A DNA stretch of 64,000 bases from Spirabiliibacterium pneumoniae (GTDB lineage: Bacteria > Pseudomonadota > Gammaproteobacteria > Enterobacterales > Pasteurellaceae): positions 62,001 to 126,000 of the forward strand of contig NZ_JABMII010000006.1 of the NCBI RefSeq assembly GCF_014884995.1. Reading direction: 5' to 3'. Made by a program: the position numbers and the translations under genes. Positions 29,847 through 43,209 of the stretch are shown one piece after another. How positions within the stretch are numbered: the stretch's first letter is position 1; each line of letters opens with the position of its first letter. The notes below the pieces were generated by a model. That model worked only from the letters and a program-made list of their open reading frames with translations. It did not search any database and was not told where the DNA came from.

Positions 29847-30647
29847 ATGAAATTAAAATCTCTCTTTACCCTAAGTGCGGTTGCCGCAACCTTAGCGCTG
29901 TCAACATCTGCATTTGCAAAAGATGGCAAAGTGAAAATCGGCGTGCAAAACGGTCCTGAAATGACCGTAGCAGAGACTGCAAAACAAGTAGCCAAAGATC
30001 AATTCGGTCTTGAAGTAGAATTAGTGCCATTTTCAGACTATGTTACCCCAAATGCCGCATTGGAAGAAAAATCCATTGATGCCAACGCATTCCAACATAA
30101 ACCGTATTTAGACTCACAATCGAAAGCGCGCGGCTGGACGGATTTAGTGATTGTAGGGAATACTTTTGTGTATCCAATTGCAGCATACTCACAAAAAATT
30201 AAAAATCTTGATGAGTTAAAAGATGGTGCAACCATCGCCATTCCAAACGACCCAACTAACGGCGGTCGCTCACTGCTTTTACTGCAAGCCCAAGGCTTGT
30301 TGAAATTAAAAGAAGGCACAGGCTTAACTCCAACAGAATTGGACATTGTGGAAAATCCGAAAAACTTAAAAATCCGCTCACTTGACGCAGCCTTGATCAC
30401 CCAAGTGTTACCAGAAGTGGATTTGGCCATCATCAACAACACTTTCGCAGGCCAAGCGGGGCTTTATCCAAGCAAAGATGCAATTTTTGTTGAAGACAAA
30501 GACTCTCCATACGTCAACATCATCGTGGCACGTGAAGACAACAAAGATGATGAAGATGTGAAAAACTTTGTTAAAGCCTACAACTCTGAGCCAGTATATA
30601 AAAAGGCGATGGAAGAGTTCAAAGACTCTGTGGTGAAAGGCTGGTAA
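29847..30647 (+). CDS. metQ: Methionine-binding protein MetQ without lipid anchor
   Basis: MetQ captures methionine in the periplasm for MetNI. The start is the ATG at 29847, with AAGGAAG seven bases upstream, giving 266 residues. The signal peptide ends Ser-Ala-Phe-Ala and the mature start is Lys-Asp-Gly-Lys; there is no cysteine, whereas MetQ of E. coli and the Haemophilus homologue are lipoproteins. The ligand-site segments NAFQHKPYLD, NTFVYPIAAYS, PNDPTNGGRSLLLLQ and VEDKDSPYVNIIV are intact. An uptake signal lies in the signal-peptide codons (29873). Terminator follows. Confidence 0.96.
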   Translation: MKLKSLFTLSAVAATLALSTSAFAKDGKVKIGVQNGPEMTVAETAKQVAKDQFGLEVELVPFSDYVTPNAALEEKSIDANAFQHKPYLDSQSKARGWTDLVIVGNTFVYPIAAYSQKIKNLDELKDGATIAIPNDPTNGGRSLLLLQAQGLLKLKEGTGLTPTELDIVENPKNLKIRSLDAALITQVLPEVDLAIINNTFAGQAGLYPSKDAIFVEDKDSPYVNIIVAREDNKDDEDVKNFVKAYNSEPVYKKAMEEFKDSVVKGW

Positions 30648-30674
30648 GCCAACCGCACTTTGTATTTTCAGTTC

Positions 30675-30702
30675 AAGCCGAAAGTTCGCTTTCGGCTTTT
30701 TT
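30675..30702 (+). terminator. Terminator of metNIQ
   Basis: A 10-base-pair stem (30675-30684 with 30689-30698) closed by a TTCG tetraloop is followed by T6. It sits 12 bases before the next gene's start codon, so msrC relies on readthrough or a promoter within this region. Confidence 0.94.
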
Positions 30703-30713
30703 ATGGAGAGAAC

Positions 30714-31181
30714 ATGACAGACTATGCCCTACTGGCCAAAACCTTACGCGCGGTAATCAGTGATGACGATGATACCATCAGCGTGCTTGCCAACAGCGCC
30801 GCGCTGCTCAACGATATCTTGAACGACATCAACTGGGTAGGATTTTATCTACTCAAGGGCAACACGCTGACCCTTGGGCCATTTCAAGGCAAAGTGGCGT
30901 GCACTCGCATCCCTGTCGGCAAAGGAGTATGTGGAAGTGCGGTGGCGCAAAGACGTGTGCTGCGCGTAGCCAATGTACATGACTTTGCAGGCCACATTGC
31001 CTGCGACAGTGCAAGCCAGTCGGAAATCGTGCTACCAATTATGGTAAACGGCAAGATCATCGCCGTGCTGGACATCGACAGCCCCGTATTAAACCGTTTT
31101 ACTGATGTAGATGAACACGGCTTAAACGAGATTGCTTCCTTGCTGGGTGCGCACTTAAGCCACATTCACGGCATAAAATAA
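30714..31181 (+). CDS. msrC: Free methionine-(R)-sulfoxide reductase
   Basis: This GAF-domain enzyme (E. coli YebR/MsrC) reduces free methionine-R-sulfoxide to methionine with thioredoxin. The start is the ATG at 30714 with GGAGAG upstream, giving 155 residues. The three redox cysteines are at 63, 73 and 97, with the same spacing as Cys84, Cys94 and Cys118 of the E. coli enzyme, in CTRIPVGKGVCGSA and GHIACDSAS. Its place directly after the methionine importer links repair of oxidised methionine to uptake. Its 3' end overlaps the convergent membrane-protein gene by 27 bases. Confidence 0.95.
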   Translation: MTDYALLAKTLRAVISDDDDTISVLANSAALLNDILNDINWVGFYLLKGNTLTLGPFQGKVACTRIPVGKGVCGSAVAQRRVLRVANVHDFAGHIACDSASQSEIVLPIMVNGKIIAVLDIDSPVLNRFTDVDEHGLNEIASLLGAHLSHIHGIK

Positions 31182-31895
31182 CAAATTGACAGCAAGTATA
31201 CTGAGCAAAAACTGCGCGCTGATAATAAATTCTAAAATGCCCACCTGCTTGACCGTTAAGCGAAAGTGCGGTGCAATCAGCGCGCGCAAGGCAGCAGGCA
31301 AAAAGCAAAGTGCGGTCGGCAGGTTGACCCATGCGCCAACCAACAGCAGCAATGCGATGTGATAAGCATAAGACGCATAAAGATAACGCACGTTTTTACG
31401 CTCACGCAGCATGGTTTTCACATACAACGTGGTGCCAATAAAAAACAGGGTTGGCAGCCAAAATACAGACCAAATTTGGGCATCAAAAGTGCGGTGCGGG
31501 AAATAGTACGCCGCCATGCCCGCGATACCAAAAATCACAATGGCGGCAATGTCGTTGCCTAGCGCGCGCTCATCTTTAGCTTTAACATAATGCACATTCA
31601 CCAACGCAAAGGGCAACATTGGTAACAAAAATAACGCCACCGCAGGATTATAATACAGCGCTGGCAGTGCAAAAATCACCGCACTCAGGGCATAACGTAC
31701 CGCCCAGCGGCGATTAAGCGCCAGATTGCGCTGTTTAAACAGATTAAAAAACGGATACGTAAACAGATACAGACAACACCACGCCAACAGCAATGACACA
31801 TGCCACCACAGTGGATCGCTTGTCAACATGCCATAGAAAAAAGGCAGTAGCGCCATCACAATGGCGCCGTGCTGATTAGAAACGTAAAGTTTCAT
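31155..31895 (-). CDS. YwiC-like family membrane protein
   Basis: The 246-residue protein has about seven or eight hydrophobic segments and begins with the family signature VSNQHGAIVMALLPFFYG. The YwiC-like family has no established function. It starts one base before the stop of the transporter gene upstream (31895 is shared), so the two are co-transcribed. It carries three uptake signals (31264, 31308, 31487). Its end overlaps msrC on the other strand by 27 bases. Confidence 0.82.
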   Translation of the reverse strand: MKLYVSNQHGAIVMALLPFFYGMLTSDPLWWHVSLLLAWCCLYLFTYPFFNLFKQRNLALNRRWAVRYALSAVIFALPALYYNPAVALFLLPMLPFALVNVHYVKAKDERALGNDIAAIVIFGIAGMAAYYFPHRTFDAQIWSVFWLPTLFFIGTTLYVKTMLRERKNVRYLYASYAYHIALLLLVGAWVNLPTALCFLPAALRALIAPHFRLTVKQVGILEFIISAQFLLSILAVNLLFYAVNVA

Positions 31896-32839
31896 TAGTG
31901 GCGATCTTTTTCTTTCATTGCGGCAAAAAAGGTTGCCAAAATCGGGCCTGACACATTATGCCAGAAACTGAAAACCGCACTTGGAATAGCCGCCACAGGG
32001 TTTAAGTGTGCCGCAGCCAACGCCGCGCCAAGACCAGAGTTTTGCATACCCACTTCAATCGCCACCGCTTTACTGTCAAAAGTACTTAGACGGAACAGTT
32101 TTGCTGCTAGAAAGCCGACTAAATAGCCTAGACCATTGTGTAACACAACTACACCGAAAATCAGCCAAAACGCATCAAGTTGGATAAGTTTATCTTTGCT
32201 TACAGCCACCACTGCCGCTAAGATTAAAACAATGGCGATCACAGAAACTAACGGCATAGCTTGACTTAACTGTGTCGCTTTTTGTTTCAATAGTGCGCGC
32301 ACAACCAAGCCTAAGAAGATCGGAAATAGCACCATTTTCAGCACAGAAATAAACATCGCCATAGCATTTATATCAATCCATTGGCTGGCGAGCACGTAAA
32401 ACACAACAGGTGTTAAAATCGGGGCAAGCAAGGTAGAAATTGTGGTGCATGCAACAGAAAGCGCGGTATTACCACGGGCAAGATAGGTCATCACATTAGA
32501 TGATGTGCCCCCTGGACATGAGCCAACCAAAATCACCCCCACTGCCAGCTCTGCTGGCAATGCAAATCCTTTTGCGAGGGCAAATGCAATGGCTGGCATA
32601 ATAACAAATTGTCCCACAACTCCCACAAACACAGATTTTGGATGGCGTGCAACCTCACTGAAGTCATGAAAAGTTAACGTAATGCCCATGCCGAACATCA
32701 CAATACCCAAGAGGTAAGGAACATAGCTCAATAGTGGCTTAAAGGTATCAGGAAATTGAAAGGCTAAAAAAGCGAACAGCAAAACCCAAACAGCGAAGGT
32801 TTTGCCCGCGAATTGGCTAATTTTAACTAACGCTTGCAT
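31895..32839 (-). CDS. Bile acid:sodium symporter (BASS) family transporter
   Basis: The 314-residue inner-membrane protein has ten predicted helices. The BASS crossover region is visible as [23 protein letters not shown] and the second half has [14 protein letters not shown] with the sodium-site Glu and Gln. Family members in bacteria carry small organic acids such as ketopantoate or 2-oxoacids; the substrate here is unknown. It follows mnmE but is separated from it by a terminator. It has no typical RBS-promoter I can name with confidence. Confidence 0.88.
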   Translation of the reverse strand: MQALVKISQFAGKTFAVWVLLFAFLAFQFPDTFKPLLSYVPYLLGIVMFGMGITLTFHDFSEVARHPKSVFVGVVGQFVIMPAIAFALAKGFALPAELAVGVILVGSCPGGTSSNVMTYLARGNTALSVACTTISTLLAPILTPVVFYVLASQWIDINAMAMFISVLKMVLFPIFLGLVVRALLKQKATQLSQAMPLVSVIAIVLILAAVVAVSKDKLIQLDAFWLIFGVVVLHNGLGYLVGFLAAKLFRLSTFDSKAVAIEVGMQNSGLGAALAAAHLNPVAAIPSAVFSFWHNVSGPILATFFAAMKEKDRH

Positions 32840-32911
32840 AATTTTTCTCTATAAAATAAATGGAGATGTAACGTTACCAAAATTGAAAAGTAAGTTCAAT
32901 TTACAACCAGC

Positions 32912-32943
32912 AAAAAAACCGCACTTTTTATCTAAAGTGCGGT
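32912..32943 (-). terminator. Uptake-signal terminator of mnmE
   Basis: Two opposed uptake signals form a 10-base-pair stem (32918-32927 with 32934-32943) with a six-base loop. On the minus strand it is followed by seven U (complement of 32912-32918). It lies 9 bases beyond the mnmE stop. Confidence 0.92.
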
Positions 32944-32951
32944 GTAAGTAA

Positions 32952-34313
32952 TTACTTACCAATACAAAACGAACTAAAAATACTCGTCAGCAGGTCATCT
33001 GAGGTGAATTGACCTGTAATAGTGCTCAGTGCGTCTTGCGCAAGGCGCAGCTCTTCGGCGAGTAATTCGCCGGCGTGAAACTCTACCAGTTGCGTATGCC
33101 CGCGTTCAAGACATTCAGCGGCGTGTGACAGCGCATCCAAATGGCGGCGGCGCGCCAAAAAGCCGCCTTCGGGGCTGGCTTGATAGCCCATCGCTTTTTT
33201 CAAATGCTCACGCAACAAGTCAAGGCCTGCTTGAGTTTTGGCTGACAGCGTAATTTCCGTGCGGCCATTTTCAACGCGTTGGCCTTCAGCTTCACCACTG
33301 ATGTCGGCTTTGTTGCGAATCACCGTCAGTGGCATATTCTCAGGCAAGCGGGCGAGGAATTCACGGCTGGCAAAATCGAGCTGCTCGGCTTGTGGTGCAG
33401 CAGAGTCAATCATCAGTAAAACATGATCGGCCTGTTCAATTTCTGCCCACGCGCGGGTGATGCCAATTTTTTCCACCTCGTCGCTCGCCTCACGCAGGCC
33501 TGCGGTGTCGATGATATGCAGTGGCATGCCGTCAATGTGAATATGCTCGCGCAGCACATCGCGCGTGGTGCCCGCAATGTCAGTGACAATCGCTGCCTCA
33601 CGCCCTGCCAACGCGTTAAGCAGGCTGGATTTGCCCGCGTTAGGACGCCCTGCAATCACCACTTTCATGCCTTCACGCAAAATCGCCCCTTGGTGCGCTT
33701 GCGACCGCACTTTGGCCAGTTGCGCAATGATCTCATTCAGTTTGCCTTCCACCACGCCATCGGCAAGGAAATCAATTTCTTCATCAGGAAAATCAATCGC
33801 TGCTTCAACATAAGTGCGCAGGTAAATCAACATATCGACCAGCGTGTTAACTTTGTTAGAAAACTCCCCTTGCAGTGAGTTCAGCGCACTGCGTGCTGCC
33901 TGCACAGAACTGGCGTCAATTAAATCGGCAATGGCTTCAGCTTGCGCCAAATCGAGCTTGTCATTCAAAAAGGCCTGCTCTGAAAACTCGCCTGGGCGAG
34001 CAAGGCGCACATCATCCAGTTTTAAAATTTGCTCAAGCAGCATATCCAACACCACTTGCCCACCGTGGCCTTGCAATTCCAGCACATCTTCGCCAGTAAA
34101 AGAATGAGGCGCTTTGAAATAGAGCGCGATGCCTTGATCCAGCACTTGCCCATCAAGGGTTTTAAATGGCAAATATTCTGCCAACCGCACTTTAGGGCAT
34201 TTGCCTAAAATCGCCTGCGCCACCGCTGTCGCTTTTGGCCCTGAGATGCGCAAAATGCCAATCCCACCACGGCCAGGGGCGGTGGCTTGCGCCACAATCG
34301 TTTCATTTTTCAT
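32952..34313 (-). CDS. mnmE: tRNA uridine-5-carboxymethylaminomethyl GTPase MnmE
   Basis: MnmE, with MnmG, modifies the wobble uridine of several tRNAs. The 453-residue protein has an N-terminal folate-binding domain from [21 protein letters not shown], a G domain with [11 protein letters not shown] at about 221-231 and [12 protein letters not shown]-type NKADIS, and the C-terminal FCIGK with the essential cysteine. It lies after yidC as in E. coli, separated by a terminator. Confidence 0.99.
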   Translation of the reverse strand: MKNETIVAQATAPGRGGIGILRISGPKATAVAQAILGKCPKVRLAEYLPFKTLDGQVLDQGIALYFKAPHSFTGEDVLELQGHGGQVVLDMLLEQILKLDDVRLARPGEFSEQAFLNDKLDLAQAEAIADLIDASSVQAARSALNSLQGEFSNKVNTLVDMLIYLRTYVEAAIDFPDEEIDFLADGVVEGKLNEIIAQLAKVRSQAHQGAILREGMKVVIAGRPNAGKSSLLNALAGREAAIVTDIAGTTRDVLREHIHIDGMPLHIIDTAGLREASDEVEKIGITRAWAEIEQADHVLLMIDSAAPQAEQLDFASREFLARLPENMPLTVIRNKADISGEAEGQRVENGRTEITLSAKTQAGLDLLREHLKKAMGYQASPEGGFLARRRHLDALSHAAECLERGHTQLVEFHAGELLAEELRLAQDALSTITGQFTSDDLLTSIFSSFCIGK

Positions 34314-34348
34314 AATGCTAACCGCACTTTACTTTTTGGTGAACGATG

Positions 34349-34373
34349 AAAAAGGCACTCAGTGAGTGCCTTT
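34349..34373 (-). terminator. Terminator of the rpmH-yidC operon
   Basis: Stem AAAGGCACT/AGTGCCTTT (34351-34359 with 34365-34373) followed on the minus strand by U-rich sequence (complement of GATGAAAAA). It lies 6 bases after the yidC stop. Confidence 0.85.
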
Positions 34374-34378
34374 AAGAA

Positions 34379-36013
34379 TTATTTTTTCTTACGGGAATGT
34401 AACCCACGTTTCTCAAGCCCGCGATAAATCCATTGCTGTTGCGCGATGGTGATCAGGTTTGAGGTTAACCAGTAAAGCACCAAGCCAGATGGGAACCACA
34501 GGAAGAAGAAGGTAAATGCCACTGGCATAAAGGTCATGATCTTCTGCTGAGTTGGGTCAGCCACAGGGGTTGGCGACATTTTTTGCAGCAGGAACATAGA
34601 TGCACCCATTAACACTGGCAAGATATAGTAAGGGTCTTGCGCGGATAAATCTTGAATCCAGCCGAAGAATGGCGCATGGCGCAGTTGCACCGCTTCCATA
34701 AACATCCAGTAAAGGGCAATGAAAATTGGCATTTGTAATAGAATAGGTAAACAACCACCCAATGGGTTCACTTTTTCTTCTTTATACAAACGCATCATCT
34801 CTTGGCTCATGCGTTGTTTATCGTCACCAAAACGCTCACGCAACTCTTGAATGCGTGGTTGTAGCATACGCATTTTTGCCATTGAGGTGTATTGCGCTTT
34901 GGTCAGCGGATACAAAATCGCTTTCACGATGATGGTAACACAGATAATTGCCAATCCCCAGTTTGACACAATGCTTTGGATAAATTGCAACAATTTGAAC
35001 AGCGGTTTAGAGATAAACCACGCCCAACCATAATCCACGGTTAAGTCTAAGTGCGGTGCCACTGCTTCCATTTGGTTTTGCAGTTTCGGGCCTGTCCACA
35101 ATTTGCTTTCCACGCTTTGAGTGGCGCCTGCTGGAATCACCATGCTCGGCGCACGGAAGCCAATAAAAGCAAAATCTTTGTTGGTACTGGTGTAAAGCTG
35201 ATTGTCTTCATGCTGATTTGGAATCCAAGCAGTAGCGAAATAGTGTTGTAACAACGCCACCCAGCCTTGCTTAGTCGCAATTGATAAGTTCGCCTTTTCC
35301 ATGTCTTCAAAGCTGTATTTTTTATAATTGGTTTCTGAAGAGGAATAAGCGCCCCCCGTATAGGTTGGCATTGCCAAGTTGGTGGAGTGTTCAATCAAGG
35401 TATGTTTAATTTGCGCATACGGCTGAATTTCAATCGGCTCAGCGCGGTTATTGGTGATGCTGTAAACCACATCAACCACATAACTACCACGTTTCACGAT
35501 GAATGTTTTTTCCACTTTCATGCCGTCTTTTTCCAACACAAAAGGAATCCGCAATTCATCTTGCCCGTCGGCTAACGTGAACGCATTGCCATCCACGCTA
35601 TACTGCGCGCGCCCTGCTCGGGTGTCAACCCCGTCTTTACCCACCAAGCCACTTTGCGCCACATAAACAAGGTTTTTGTCATTTTGCAACAGTGAGAAAG
35701 GCTTATCTGAGTTCAACTCTGCGTTGTATTGCAACAGTTCAGAATCCACAATATCACCACCATTGGTGGCAATTTTCAGGCGTAATACGTCACTTTCAAC
35801 GGTCACCACATTGCCTGTTTCTTGTGAGTCAACCGCACTTTGAGCTGCTTGGCTGCTTACTGGTGTATCACTGTTGCTATCGACTGTGGTGGCTGTTGCA
35901 CTGGCCGCTGGCGTTTCAGCTTTTGGCGAATGATAGTCAATTTGCCATTGTTGATACACCAAGAAAGAGATAAAGACGAGTGCAATCACTAATAAACTAC
36001 GTTTAGAATTCAT
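34379..36013 (-). CDS. yidC: Membrane protein insertase YidC
   Basis: YidC inserts and folds inner-membrane proteins, alone or with SecYEG. The 544-residue protein has an N-terminal signal-anchor (about 5-21), a large periplasmic beta domain (about 55-340), and five C-terminal membrane segments with the conserved [21 protein letters not shown] region. It ends in a basic tail RKKK. The yidD stop and the yidC start share one base at 36013. Confidence 0.99.
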   Translation of the reverse strand: MNSKRSLLVIALVFISFLVYQQWQIDYHSPKAETPAASATATTVDSNSDTPVSSQAAQSAVDSQETGNVVTVESDVLRLKIATNGGDIVDSELLQYNAELNSDKPFSLLQNDKNLVYVAQSGLVGKDGVDTRAGRAQYSVDGNAFTLADGQDELRIPFVLEKDGMKVEKTFIVKRGSYVVDVVYSITNNRAEPIEIQPYAQIKHTLIEHSTNLAMPTYTGGAYSSSETNYKKYSFEDMEKANLSIATKQGWVALLQHYFATAWIPNQHEDNQLYTSTNKDFAFIGFRAPSMVIPAGATQSVESKLWTGPKLQNQMEAVAPHLDLTVDYGWAWFISKPLFKLLQFIQSIVSNWGLAIICVTIIVKAILYPLTKAQYTSMAKMRMLQPRIQELRERFGDDKQRMSQEMMRLYKEEKVNPLGGCLPILLQMPIFIALYWMFMEAVQLRHAPFFGWIQDLSAQDPYYILPVLMGASMFLLQKMSPTPVADPTQQKIMTFMPVAFTFFFLWFPSGLVLYWLTSNLITIAQQQWIYRGLEKRGLHSRKKK

Positions 36014-36288
36014 TATTTTTCTCTGTGTTGGTTATGGGTTGAGTGTTCACATTGTTTTTCAGGCACGGGATCATATCCACCAGCACTTAAAGGATGACAT
36101 TTTAATACACGTTTGAGCGTAAGCCAACCACCTTTTAATGCGCCAAAGCGTTTTATCGCCTCAAGGCCATATTGCGAGCACGTTGGCGTGAAGCGACAAC
36201 GCGGACCGAGCAGCGGGCTGATGACCAAGCGATAGCCTTTGATCAGCCCAATGAGGCATTTCGCGCCAAGCGACGATGACGATTGCAT
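36013..36288 (-). CDS. yidD: Membrane protein insertion efficiency factor YidD
   Basis: YidD is a small membrane-associated protein that assists YidC-dependent insertion. The 91-residue product has the conserved core [21 protein letters not shown] and [15 protein letters not shown] with three conserved cysteines. The start lies 46 bases inside rnpA, in a different frame, a known arrangement in this cluster. It ends by sharing a base with yidC. Confidence 0.97.
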   Translation of the reverse strand: MQSSSSLGAKCLIGLIKGYRLVISPLLGPRCRFTPTCSQYGLEAIKRFGALKGGWLTLKRVLKCHPLSAGGYDPVPEKQCEHSTHNQHREK

Positions 36289-36617
36289 AAAATGTCCAAC
36301 ACTTCAAACAGCTGTTTGTTATCCATCTCTCCTAAGCCTTTGCGGGCAATCACAATAAAATCCATCGCGGGCAAATTGTGTTGGTTGCGCCGGAAATAAT
36401 CACGGCACACGCGTTTGATGCGGTTGCGCACCACAGCACGCTTAACGTGTTTTTTGGCAATGGTTAATCCCAAACGTGGGAAGCCTAAATGGTTGGCGCG
36501 GGCAATAATGCTGATTTCAGGGCGAGAGGCTTTGACAGACTGTTGAAAAACAAAGGTAAACTGTTCGGGAGTTAACAGGCGTAACTCCCGAGAGAAAGGA
36601 TACTTAACTCCACTCAA
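36243..36617 (-). CDS. rnpA: Ribonuclease P protein component
   Basis: RnpA is the basic protein that assists the RNase P RNA in maturing tRNA 5' ends. The 124-residue product has [17 protein letters not shown] at the start, and the RNR motif in [20 protein letters not shown] (about 58-77). Its 3' end overlaps yidD by 46 bases, and it lies eight bases after rpmH. Confidence 0.98.
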   Translation of the reverse strand: MSGVKYPFSRELRLLTPEQFTFVFQQSVKASRPEISIIARANHLGFPRLGLTIAKKHVKRAVVRNRIKRVCRDYFRRNQHNLPAMDFIVIARKGLGEMDNKQLFEVLDILCNRHRRLARNASLG

Positions 36618-36625
36618 GGTGAGAA

Positions 36626-37106
<481 letters not shown>

Positions 37107-38477
37107 ATGTCGTCTTCTCTTTGGAAAGATTTATGGCAAAATTGTCTTTCTCAACTGCAAGATCAAGTGTCGTCAAATGATTTCAGCATGTGGCTCAAGC
37201 CATTGCAAGCTGAGGTGAAAAACGACACGCTGTTGTTGTATGCACCCAATCGCTTTATCATTCAGTGGGTGCAAGATAAATTCCACAGCCTGATTGTGGA
37301 AATCATAAAAGGCTTAAGTGAAAGTGCGGTCGGCAAAATTAAATACGTTGAAGGCATCAAACCTAAAGCACTGACACCCGCATCAGCGCCTACTGCTGAG
37401 CCACCAGCACTTGAAATGCCTGCCACATCAGCGAACAACGCCCCAGAAGCTTACCGTTCTGGGCTAAATACCAAGCAGACATTCGAGAACTTTGTGGAAG
37501 GGAAATCCAACCAAATGGCGCGCGCCGTAGCGCAAAAAGTGGCGGACAACCCAGGCGGTGCCAACTCTAATCCGCTTTATCTCTACGGCGGCACGGGCTT
37601 GGGGAAAACACACTTGCTGCATGCCATTGGCAATGAAATTCTCGCACGTAATCCGCAGGCGAAAGTGGTGTATATGCACTCTGAGCGTTTTGTGCAAGAG
37701 ATGGTGAAAGCACTGCGCAACGATAAAATGGAGCACTTCAAGCGCTTTTATCGCAGTCTTGATGCGCTTTTGATCGATGACATTCAATTTTTCTCCAACA
37801 AAGAAGGCTCACAAGAAGAGTTTTTTCACACCTTTAATGCCCTATTTGAACACAATCACCAAATTATCCTCACCTCCGATCGCTATCCGCGCGAGATTGA
37901 AAAAATCGAGGACCGTCTACGTTCACGCTTTGGTTGGGGTTTGAGTATTGCCATTGAACCCCCTGATTTGGAAACACGAGTGGCGATTTTGATGAAAAAA
38001 GCCGAAGAAAACCACCTTAATTTGCCTGAAGAAGTGGCGTTTTTTATCGGGCAGAAACTGCGCACTAATGTACGCGAATTAGAAGGTGCGCTCAATCGCG
38101 TAGCAGCCTATGCACAATTCACTGGCAAGCCAATCACCATTGATTTTGTACGCGAAGCGCTCAAAGATATGCTCGCGCTGCAAGATAAATTAGTCACGGT
38201 GGAAAATATTCAAAAAACCGTGGCGGAGTATTACAAAATCAAAGTCTCCGATCTCACCTCCAAGCGAAAATTCCGCTCTATTGCCCGCCCGCGTCAGCTG
38301 GCGATGGCACTATGCAAAGAGTTGACTAACCGCAGTTTGCCTGAAATTGGTAAATTATTTGGCGATCGCGATCACACCACGGTGTTACACGCCTGTCGGA
38401 AGATTGAAGAATTACGCGAAAAAGATAATAATATCCAAGAAGATTTTTCTAATTTAATTCGTATTTTATCTGCCTAA
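37107..38477 (+). CDS. dnaA: Chromosomal replication initiator DnaA
   Basis: DnaA binds DnaA boxes at oriC and melts the origin when bound to ATP. I choose the ATG at 37107 ([14 protein letters not shown]), with GGAG six bases upstream, giving 456 residues, close to the Haemophilus and E. coli lengths; an ATG four codons earlier (37095) is possible. Domain III has Walker [10 protein letters not shown] and Walker [10 protein letters not shown]; domain IV ends with the DNA-binding signature [15 protein letters not shown]. It is the first gene of dnaA-dnaN-recF-gyrB. Confidence 0.99.
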   Translation: MSSSLWKDLWQNCLSQLQDQVSSNDFSMWLKPLQAEVKNDTLLLYAPNRFIIQWVQDKFHSLIVEIIKGLSESAVGKIKYVEGIKPKALTPASAPTAEPPALEMPATSANNAPEAYRSGLNTKQTFENFVEGKSNQMARAVAQKVADNPGGANSNPLYLYGGTGLGKTHLLHAIGNEILARNPQAKVVYMHSERFVQEMVKALRNDKMEHFKRFYRSLDALLIDDIQFFSNKEGSQEEFFHTFNALFEHNHQIILTSDRYPREIEKIEDRLRSRFGWGLSIAIEPPDLETRVAILMKKAEENHLNLPEEVAFFIGQKLRTNVRELEGALNRVAAYAQFTGKPITIDFVREALKDMLALQDKLVTVENIQKTVAEYYKIKVSDLTSKRKFRSIARPRQLAMALCKELTNRSLPEIGKLFGDRDHTTVLHACRKIEELREKDNNIQEDFSNLIRILSA

Positions 38478-38489
38478 AAAGGGGCCGCT

Positions 38490-39590
38490 ATGCAATTTTC
38501 AATAAGCCGTGAAAATTTGATTAAACCATTACAACAGGTCTGTGGCGTGCTGAATTCGCGCCCACCAACAGCCGTTTTGCACAATTTATTGCTGCAAATT
38601 GACGCACAGCGCTTGATTATGACGGGCACCGACTTAGAAGTTGAACTCTCCACCCAGTCACCGTTGCAAAGTGCCAGCCAAGACGGATTTTACACCATTC
38701 CAGGCAAAAAATTCTTGGACATTTGCCGCAGCTTTCCTGATGACGCCTTAATTGATGTCACGTTTGAAGATGACCGCGCGGTGATAAGCTCGGGTCGTAG
38801 CCGTTTCACGCTGTCAACCCTGCCAGCCTCTGACTACCCAAGCCTAACCGACTGGCAAGCAGAGGTGGATTTTACCGTGGCGCAAGATACCTTGATTCGC
38901 TTAATTGATGCCACGCAGTTTTCCATGGCCAACCAAGATGCGCGCTATTTCTTAAACGGCATGAAGTTTGAAACCGAAGGCAATTTGCTGCGCACCATTG
39001 CAACAGACGGCCATCGTTTGGCGGTGTGTACCATGGCGCTTGAGCAACCTTTGCCTAATCATGCCGTGATTGTGCCTCGCAAAGGGGTGCTTGAGTTAAA
39101 ACGCCTGCTCAACGAGCCTGAAGAACAAGTGCGCATTCAAATCGGCACCAGCAATATCCGTGTGCAATTTGAACACACGGTGTTTACCTCAAAATTAATT
39201 GATGGGCGTTTCCCTGATTATCGTCGCGTGCTGCCACGCAACGCTGATCATATTATTGAAGCCGACTGGACAGTGTTAAAACAAGCTTTCACCCGCGCGG
39301 CGATTTTATCCAGTGAGCGAATGCACGGTGTGCGCCTTGCATTAAGCCCGAATCAAATGGCAATCACCTCTAGTAACGCTGAAAAAGATGTGGTAGAGGA
39401 AGTGCTGGATATTCAATACGATAACGAGGAAATGGAAATCAGCTTTAATGTCAACTATTTGCTTGATGTCCTCAACGCACTCAAATGTGACAAAGTGCGG
39501 TTTCGCTTCAGTGATGCCAACTCCAGCTGCCTGTTGGAGGATTGTAACGACAGCTATGCTGAGTATGTGATCATGCCAATGCGCTTATAG
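38490..39590 (+). CDS. dnaN: DNA polymerase III beta subunit (sliding clamp)
   Basis: DnaN forms the ring-shaped clamp that tethers DNA polymerase III to DNA. The 366-residue protein has the standard three-domain length, starts MQFSISRENLIKPLQQV, and ends with the canonical YVIMPMRL. It lies 12 bases after dnaA and two bases before recF. Confidence 0.99.
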   Translation: MQFSISRENLIKPLQQVCGVLNSRPPTAVLHNLLLQIDAQRLIMTGTDLEVELSTQSPLQSASQDGFYTIPGKKFLDICRSFPDDALIDVTFEDDRAVISSGRSRFTLSTLPASDYPSLTDWQAEVDFTVAQDTLIRLIDATQFSMANQDARYFLNGMKFETEGNLLRTIATDGHRLAVCTMALEQPLPNHAVIVPRKGVLELKRLLNEPEEQVRIQIGTSNIRVQFEHTVFTSKLIDGRFPDYRRVLPRNADHIIEADWTVLKQAFTRAAILSSERMHGVRLALSPNQMAITSSNAEKDVVEEVLDIQYDNEEMEISFNVNYLLDVLNALKCDKVRFRFSDANSSCLLEDCNDSYAEYVIMPMRL

Positions 39591-39592
39591 TT

Positions 39593-40672
39593 ATGGCTCT
39601 TGCAAGGCTCGTTGTCGATCACTTTCGCAATTTACAAGCCGTTGATTTAGAATTAAATCACGGCTTTAACTTTATTGTGGGCAACAACGGCAGCGGCAAA
39701 ACCAGCCTGCTGGAGGCGATTTATTATCTCGGGCACGGCCGCTCATTTAAAAGTGCGGTCAGCCAGCGCATTATCCACTACGACCAACCGCACTTTACCC
39801 TGTTTGCCGACATTCACCACGCGCAGGGTAAATGGTCGGTGGGCTTACAAAAAACACGCCAAGGGCAAAGCACGGTGAAAATCAATGGCGAAGATGGTAA
39901 TAAAATTGCCGATCTTGCACACCTGCTACCCATTCAAATGATTTCCCCCGAGGGCTTAAGCCTTCTCAGCGACGGGCCAAGTTTTCGCCGTGCGTTTCTT
40001 GACTGGGGATTATTTCACCAGCATAGCCAATTTTTCTCGTTATGGAACCGCTTGCGTCGCGTGCTCAAACAACGCAACGCTGCACTGCTCAGCGCGCGCC
40101 GCTATGCCGACATGACACTGTGGGACAACGAACTGATTCCACTGGCGCAGCAAATTAGCCAATGGCGCGAAGCGTATGCCTTGGCGCTCGCCACTAATAT
40201 CGAACAAACCTGCCAGCTTTTCTTGCCTGAAATTGAAATCCAGCAGCGCTTTTATTATGGCTGGGATAAAACGCAGGATTTCGCCGATGTACTCAAAATG
40301 GGCTTTGAACGCGACAAACAGCTCGGCTACACTTTTGCTGGCCCGCAAAAAGCCGACCTGCGTCTTAAAGCCAACGGCATTCCCCTTGATGACGTGCTCT
40401 CCCGCGGGCAATTAAAATTGATGATCTGCGCCTTGCGCCTTGCGCAAGGAGAACACTTAATGCAAAGCCGCCAGCGCCACTGCATTTTTTTGCTTGACGA
40501 TTTTGCCTCTGAACTTGATCAACACAAGCGTGAGTTGCTTGCCCAACGCCTTCAGGCTTGCCAATCGCAGGTGTTTATCAGCGCCATTCATCTCAACCAA
40601 CTCCAGCAAATGCCACTTGAGCAAAGTGCGGTTTTTACCATAGAAAACGGCACTGTTTCCCGCCAGCGCTAA
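39593..40672 (+). CDS. recF: DNA repair protein RecF
   Basis: RecF is an SMC-like ATPase that helps load RecA at gaps. The 359-residue protein has Walker A GNNGSGKTSLLEAI at about 29-42, the signature SRGQLKLM and Walker B IFLLDDFASELD. It follows dnaN by two bases. Three uptake signals lie in it (39751, 39787 and 40624), the first two only 36 bases apart in opposite orientation. Confidence 0.99.
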   Translation: MALARLVVDHFRNLQAVDLELNHGFNFIVGNNGSGKTSLLEAIYYLGHGRSFKSAVSQRIIHYDQPHFTLFADIHHAQGKWSVGLQKTRQGQSTVKINGEDGNKIADLAHLLPIQMISPEGLSLLSDGPSFRRAFLDWGLFHQHSQFFSLWNRLRRVLKQRNAALLSARRYADMTLWDNELIPLAQQISQWREAYALALATNIEQTCQLFLPEIEIQQRFYYGWDKTQDFADVLKMGFERDKQLGYTFAGPQKADLRLKANGIPLDDVLSRGQLKLMICALRLAQGEHLMQSRQRHCIFLLDDFASELDQHKRELLAQRLQACQSQVFISAIHLNQLQQMPLEQSAVFTIENGTVSRQR

Positions 40673-40720
40673 ATTCTGTATACGAATAGCCAATAAAGGC
40701 GTGCGAAAAAGCACAAAATT

Positions 40721-43194
<2,474 letters not shown>

Positions 43195-43209
43195 TACGTA
43201 GGGAATAAT

